Origin: Ciceribacter thiooxidans
GTDB lineage: Bacteria; Pseudomonadota; Alphaproteobacteria; Rhizobiales; Rhizobiaceae
Direction of reading: 5' to 3'
Length of the DNA: 64,000 nt
Assembly: GCF_014126615.1 (NCBI RefSeq)
Contig: NZ_CP059897.1
Location: 1,302,001-1,366,000, forward strand
Positions 62,487-64,000 of the stretch are shown piece by piece; positions within the stretch are counted from its first letter, which is position 1, and the number at the start of each line of letters is the position of its first letter. The notes beneath the pieces are model-generated. The model searched no databases and was not told the origin of the DNA. It saw only the letters and a program-made list of their open reading frames with translations. A program made the position numbers and the translations under genes.

Positions 62487-63757
62487 GACGATACCTCGGG
62501 GCACGACGCCAGCTCCGGCAAGCTGAGCTCGATCCGTTCGAGCAGCTCCGGCAGCTTCCAGATGTGCGAGATGGTGAAGAGCGGGCGCTCGCGGCGCAGA
62601 CGCGGCACGTGACTGCGCCGTGTCGACCAGGAGAGAAACACACTCATCATGCCGAAGCGGTTGGCGCCGAGAACGTCCCGTTCGAGATTGTTGCCGACCA
62701 TGACACTGCGTACCCGCTCCGCGTCGGTAAGGCCGAGTGCCGTCATTGCCGCGGAGAACATCTTCTCCGAGGGCTTCAATTCGCCAACGTCGCCGGAAAT
62801 GACGTGGGCTTCGAAGCGCTCCCACAGACCGTATGCACCGAGAACATTCTCGAAGGTCGCACGCGGCCCGTCAGCGACCAGAGCGAGCCGGTAACCGCTG
62901 CGAGAAAGCTGCTCGACCACCTCGCCGGCTCCCGGAATGAGCGCAGCCTTCAGCACGACTTCCGTCCCCGGTATTTTCTCCTCTGTCGACTCGTCTACCA
63001 GCGTGTCGCCGCAGTCGAGGAAGACGGCGGCAAGATGGGGGACAGTCGCCGGCAGCGCTGTAACAAGCGACGAGACCCTCCCGGGAATCCACGCCTTCAG
63101 CCGCGACCAGGGCACCAGTGCCAACCCCTCGCCGGCATCGCTGTCGCAGCCGAATTGCCAGGCGGGCGTGAACCGCATGCGCTTCAGCTTCAGCGTAGCG
63201 AGCCGGTTTTGGAACGGAGACGCGGCGATCAGTCCGCGGTCGGAGAACCGGTTCGACCGATGGACGCCCTGCGCGCCGACAAAGGCGCCGCACATACCCT
63301 CGATCAGCAGGCCGGCTTTCGCCCGCATCTCGCCGGGGTCCGCCCAATGCGCGTGCTTTCCCGGTTCGAGATAGAGGACCGGCCGCGGCCCCTCGACGGG
63401 CAATGAACCGTCCGGCCGCGTCATCGTGCGCCGGGCGCCGTGGCGCGAGGCCTCCACCTTCACCGCCCGCCCGGCCGCATCGACATGCACCCAGACATGC
63501 TCCAGATCGTAAAGGTGCTGGATATCCCAGTCGTACCAGATCGCATACTCGATCACGCAGTCCGCAACCGGCCGGATCGTGAATTTGGAGGAAACGGACT
63601 GCATCTCACCCCGATAGACGGCGTAGCCGGCCGCGAGTGGACGGAACGGTTCTCGGTCGTCGAGCCTCAAGAGAGGGCAATGTCGCTCGGCGAGTGCGAG
63701 ATCAGAGTCCTCGGCCGATCCCGTGAGCGCGACAGGCATGGTGGAGAGAACATTCAT
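62483..63757 (-). CDS. HAD-superfamily phosphatase fused to an uncharacterised N-terminal domain
   Basis: A 424-residue protein starting at the ATG at 63757 (MNVLSTMPVALT). Residues 1-235 form an unknown beta-rich domain with VIEYAIWYDWDIQHLYDLEH and Trp/His-rich stretches. Residues ~243-424 form a HAD hydrolase: FLDCGDTLVDE (motif I, with Gly in place of the usual second Asp), VADGPRATF, ELKPSEKMF and MVGNNLERDVLGAN. The ATG overlaps the upstream ABC ATPase stop and its own stop overlaps the 835-residue gene. A sugar-phosphate phosphatase role in the uronide pathway is possible. Confidence 0.78.
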   Translation of the reverse strand: MNVLSTMPVALTGSAEDSDLALAERHCPLLRLDDREPFRPLAAGYAVYRGEMQSVSSKFTIRPVADCVIEYAIWYDWDIQHLYDLEHVWVHVDAAGRAVKVEASRHGARRTMTRPDGSLPVEGPRPVLYLEPGKHAHWADPGEMRAKAGLLIEGMCGAFVGAQGVHRSNRFSDRGLIAASPFQNRLATLKLKRMRFTPAWQFGCDSDAGEGLALVPWSRLKAWIPGRVSSLVTALPATVPHLAAVFLDCGDTLVDESTEEKIPGTEVVLKAALIPGAGEVVEQLSRSGYRLALVADGPRATFENVLGAYGLWERFEAHVISGDVGELKPSEKMFSAAMTALGLTDAERVRSVMVGNNLERDVLGANRFGMMSVFLSWSTRRSHVPRLRRERPLFTISHIWKLPELLERIELSLPELASCPEVSS

Positions 63758-64000
63758 GCCGCGGGCACCCCGGTGAGTTCGAGGTTTTCGGCGTGGTGGC
63801 AGCGCGCCTGCCGACCCGGCAGCACGGTCCGGAGCTCGGGAATTTCCATGCGGCAACGCTCATCGGCATAGGCACATCGCGGGTGGAACGGGCAACCGGA
63901 CGGAACGTTCATCGCATCGGCGATCTCGCCCTTAAGGGGCACGCGCTTGCGCGTGCGGTTGCCGCGTGGGTCCGGTTGCGGAACGGCCGCAAGCAAGGCT
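63754..64000 (-). CDS. Oligopeptide/dipeptide-type ABC transporter ATP-binding protein (C-terminus only)
   Basis: Only the last ~80 codons are in the window. The sequence ALLAAVPQPDPRGNR, then CPFHPRCAYADERC and a Cys/His C-terminal tail, is the conserved oligopeptide/dipeptide ATPase C-terminal domain (OppF/DppF type). It overlaps the HAD gene by 4 nt. In rhizobia such peptide-type transporters often import oligosaccharides, which would suit the GH105 module, but the rest of the system is outside the window. Confidence 0.85.
   Translation of the reverse strand, partial: ALLAAVPQPDPRGNRTRKRVPLKGEIADAMNVPSGCPFHPRCAYADERCRMEIPELRTVLPGRQARCHHAENLELTGVPAA

Noticed and set aside
59979..62825. N-terminal extension of the 835-residue protein to 948 codons
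   Set aside because: The extra 113 codons overlap the HAD gene in another frame and have no homology pattern; the ATG at 62486 overlaps the HAD stop as ATGA.
1..64000. tRNA or rRNA genes, CRISPR arrays, insertion sequences, replication origin
   Set aside because: None seen by eye on either strand; no transposase frame, no regularly spaced repeats, no repABC or parAB-type genes. A covariance-model tRNA scan would settle the tRNA point.

Overview
The window is dense, high-GC alphaproteobacterial DNA typical of the Rhizobiaceae (Sinorhizobium/Ensifer/Rhizobium/Agrobacterium type). The main pointers are a rhizobial minCDE operon with CtrA-like boxes in front of it, many ABC-uptake plus catabolic operons each paired with a LacI-type repressor, and an iron-responsive TGA-N9-TCA palindrome of the kind bound by RirA. 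In Sinorhizobium meliloti minCDE lies on the pSymB chromid and in Agrobacterium on the linear chromosome, so a secondary replicon is the likeliest source (inference). I saw no rRNA, tRNA, CRISPR array, insertion sequence or replication origin.

Layout. 1-748: a partial AraC-family regulator. 919-7826: a LacI repressor, a periplasmic binding protein, two permeases, an ATPase, a glycerophosphodiesterase-like enzyme and an inositol-monophosphatase-like enzyme. The two enzymes recall AccF/AccG of the agrocinopine operon, so a phosphodiester opine-like or glycerophosphodiester substrate is proposed. 8131-11750: recQ, a divergent MarR/SgcJ-EcaC-like pair around a long palindrome, and a DUF305 membrane protein. 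11794-13628: minCDE. 14140-18123: an inositol dehydrogenase with two TIM-barrel proteins and their own LacI repressor with matching operators. 18425-19126: a glutathione S-transferase.

19174-34499 is a complete catecholate siderophore locus. One long minus-strand operon runs from a TonB-dependent receptor through an O-methyltransferase, a periplasmic ferric-siderophore binding protein, entC, entE, a stand-alone isochorismatase, a stand-alone aryl carrier protein, an EntF-like C-A-T-TE synthetase, entA, a Fes/IroE-like esterase and a phosphopantetheinyl transferase. A divergent AraC-type activator lies beyond the receptor. The synthetase carries the serine-type A-domain residues of EntF, so the backbone should be a 2,3-dihydroxybenzoyl-serine trilactone. 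The O-methyltransferase and the split EntB are the unusual points.

34509-41742 holds a glycerate kinase, a small membrane protein, a flavin monooxygenase, a GlxA-type regulator divergent from a DJ-1/PfpI protein, and a DoxX/RibD-like/AHSA1 group. 41755-52362 is a ten-gene minus-strand operon: a sugar ABC transporter (binding protein, two permeases, ATPase), two GMC oxidoreductases, an SDR, a Dabb protein, a DUF993 protein and a LacI regulator. A second LacI gene (52669-53712) is divergent from it. 53771-58630 is a tightly overlapping operon of a Gfo/Idh/MocA dehydrogenase, a CoA-transferase, an enoyl-CoA hydratase and an aldehyde dehydrogenase, with two operator-like palindromes in front. 58830-64000 looks like an unsaturated-uronide (rhamnogalacturonan/pectin) module: the C-terminus of an oligopeptide-type ABC ATPase, a HAD-fusion protein, an 835-residue protein of unknown fold and a GH105 hydrolase. 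The most likely undescribed biology is in the 919-7826 phosphodiester operon, the 41.7-58.6 kb catabolic block and the O-methyltransferase-containing siderophore cluster.
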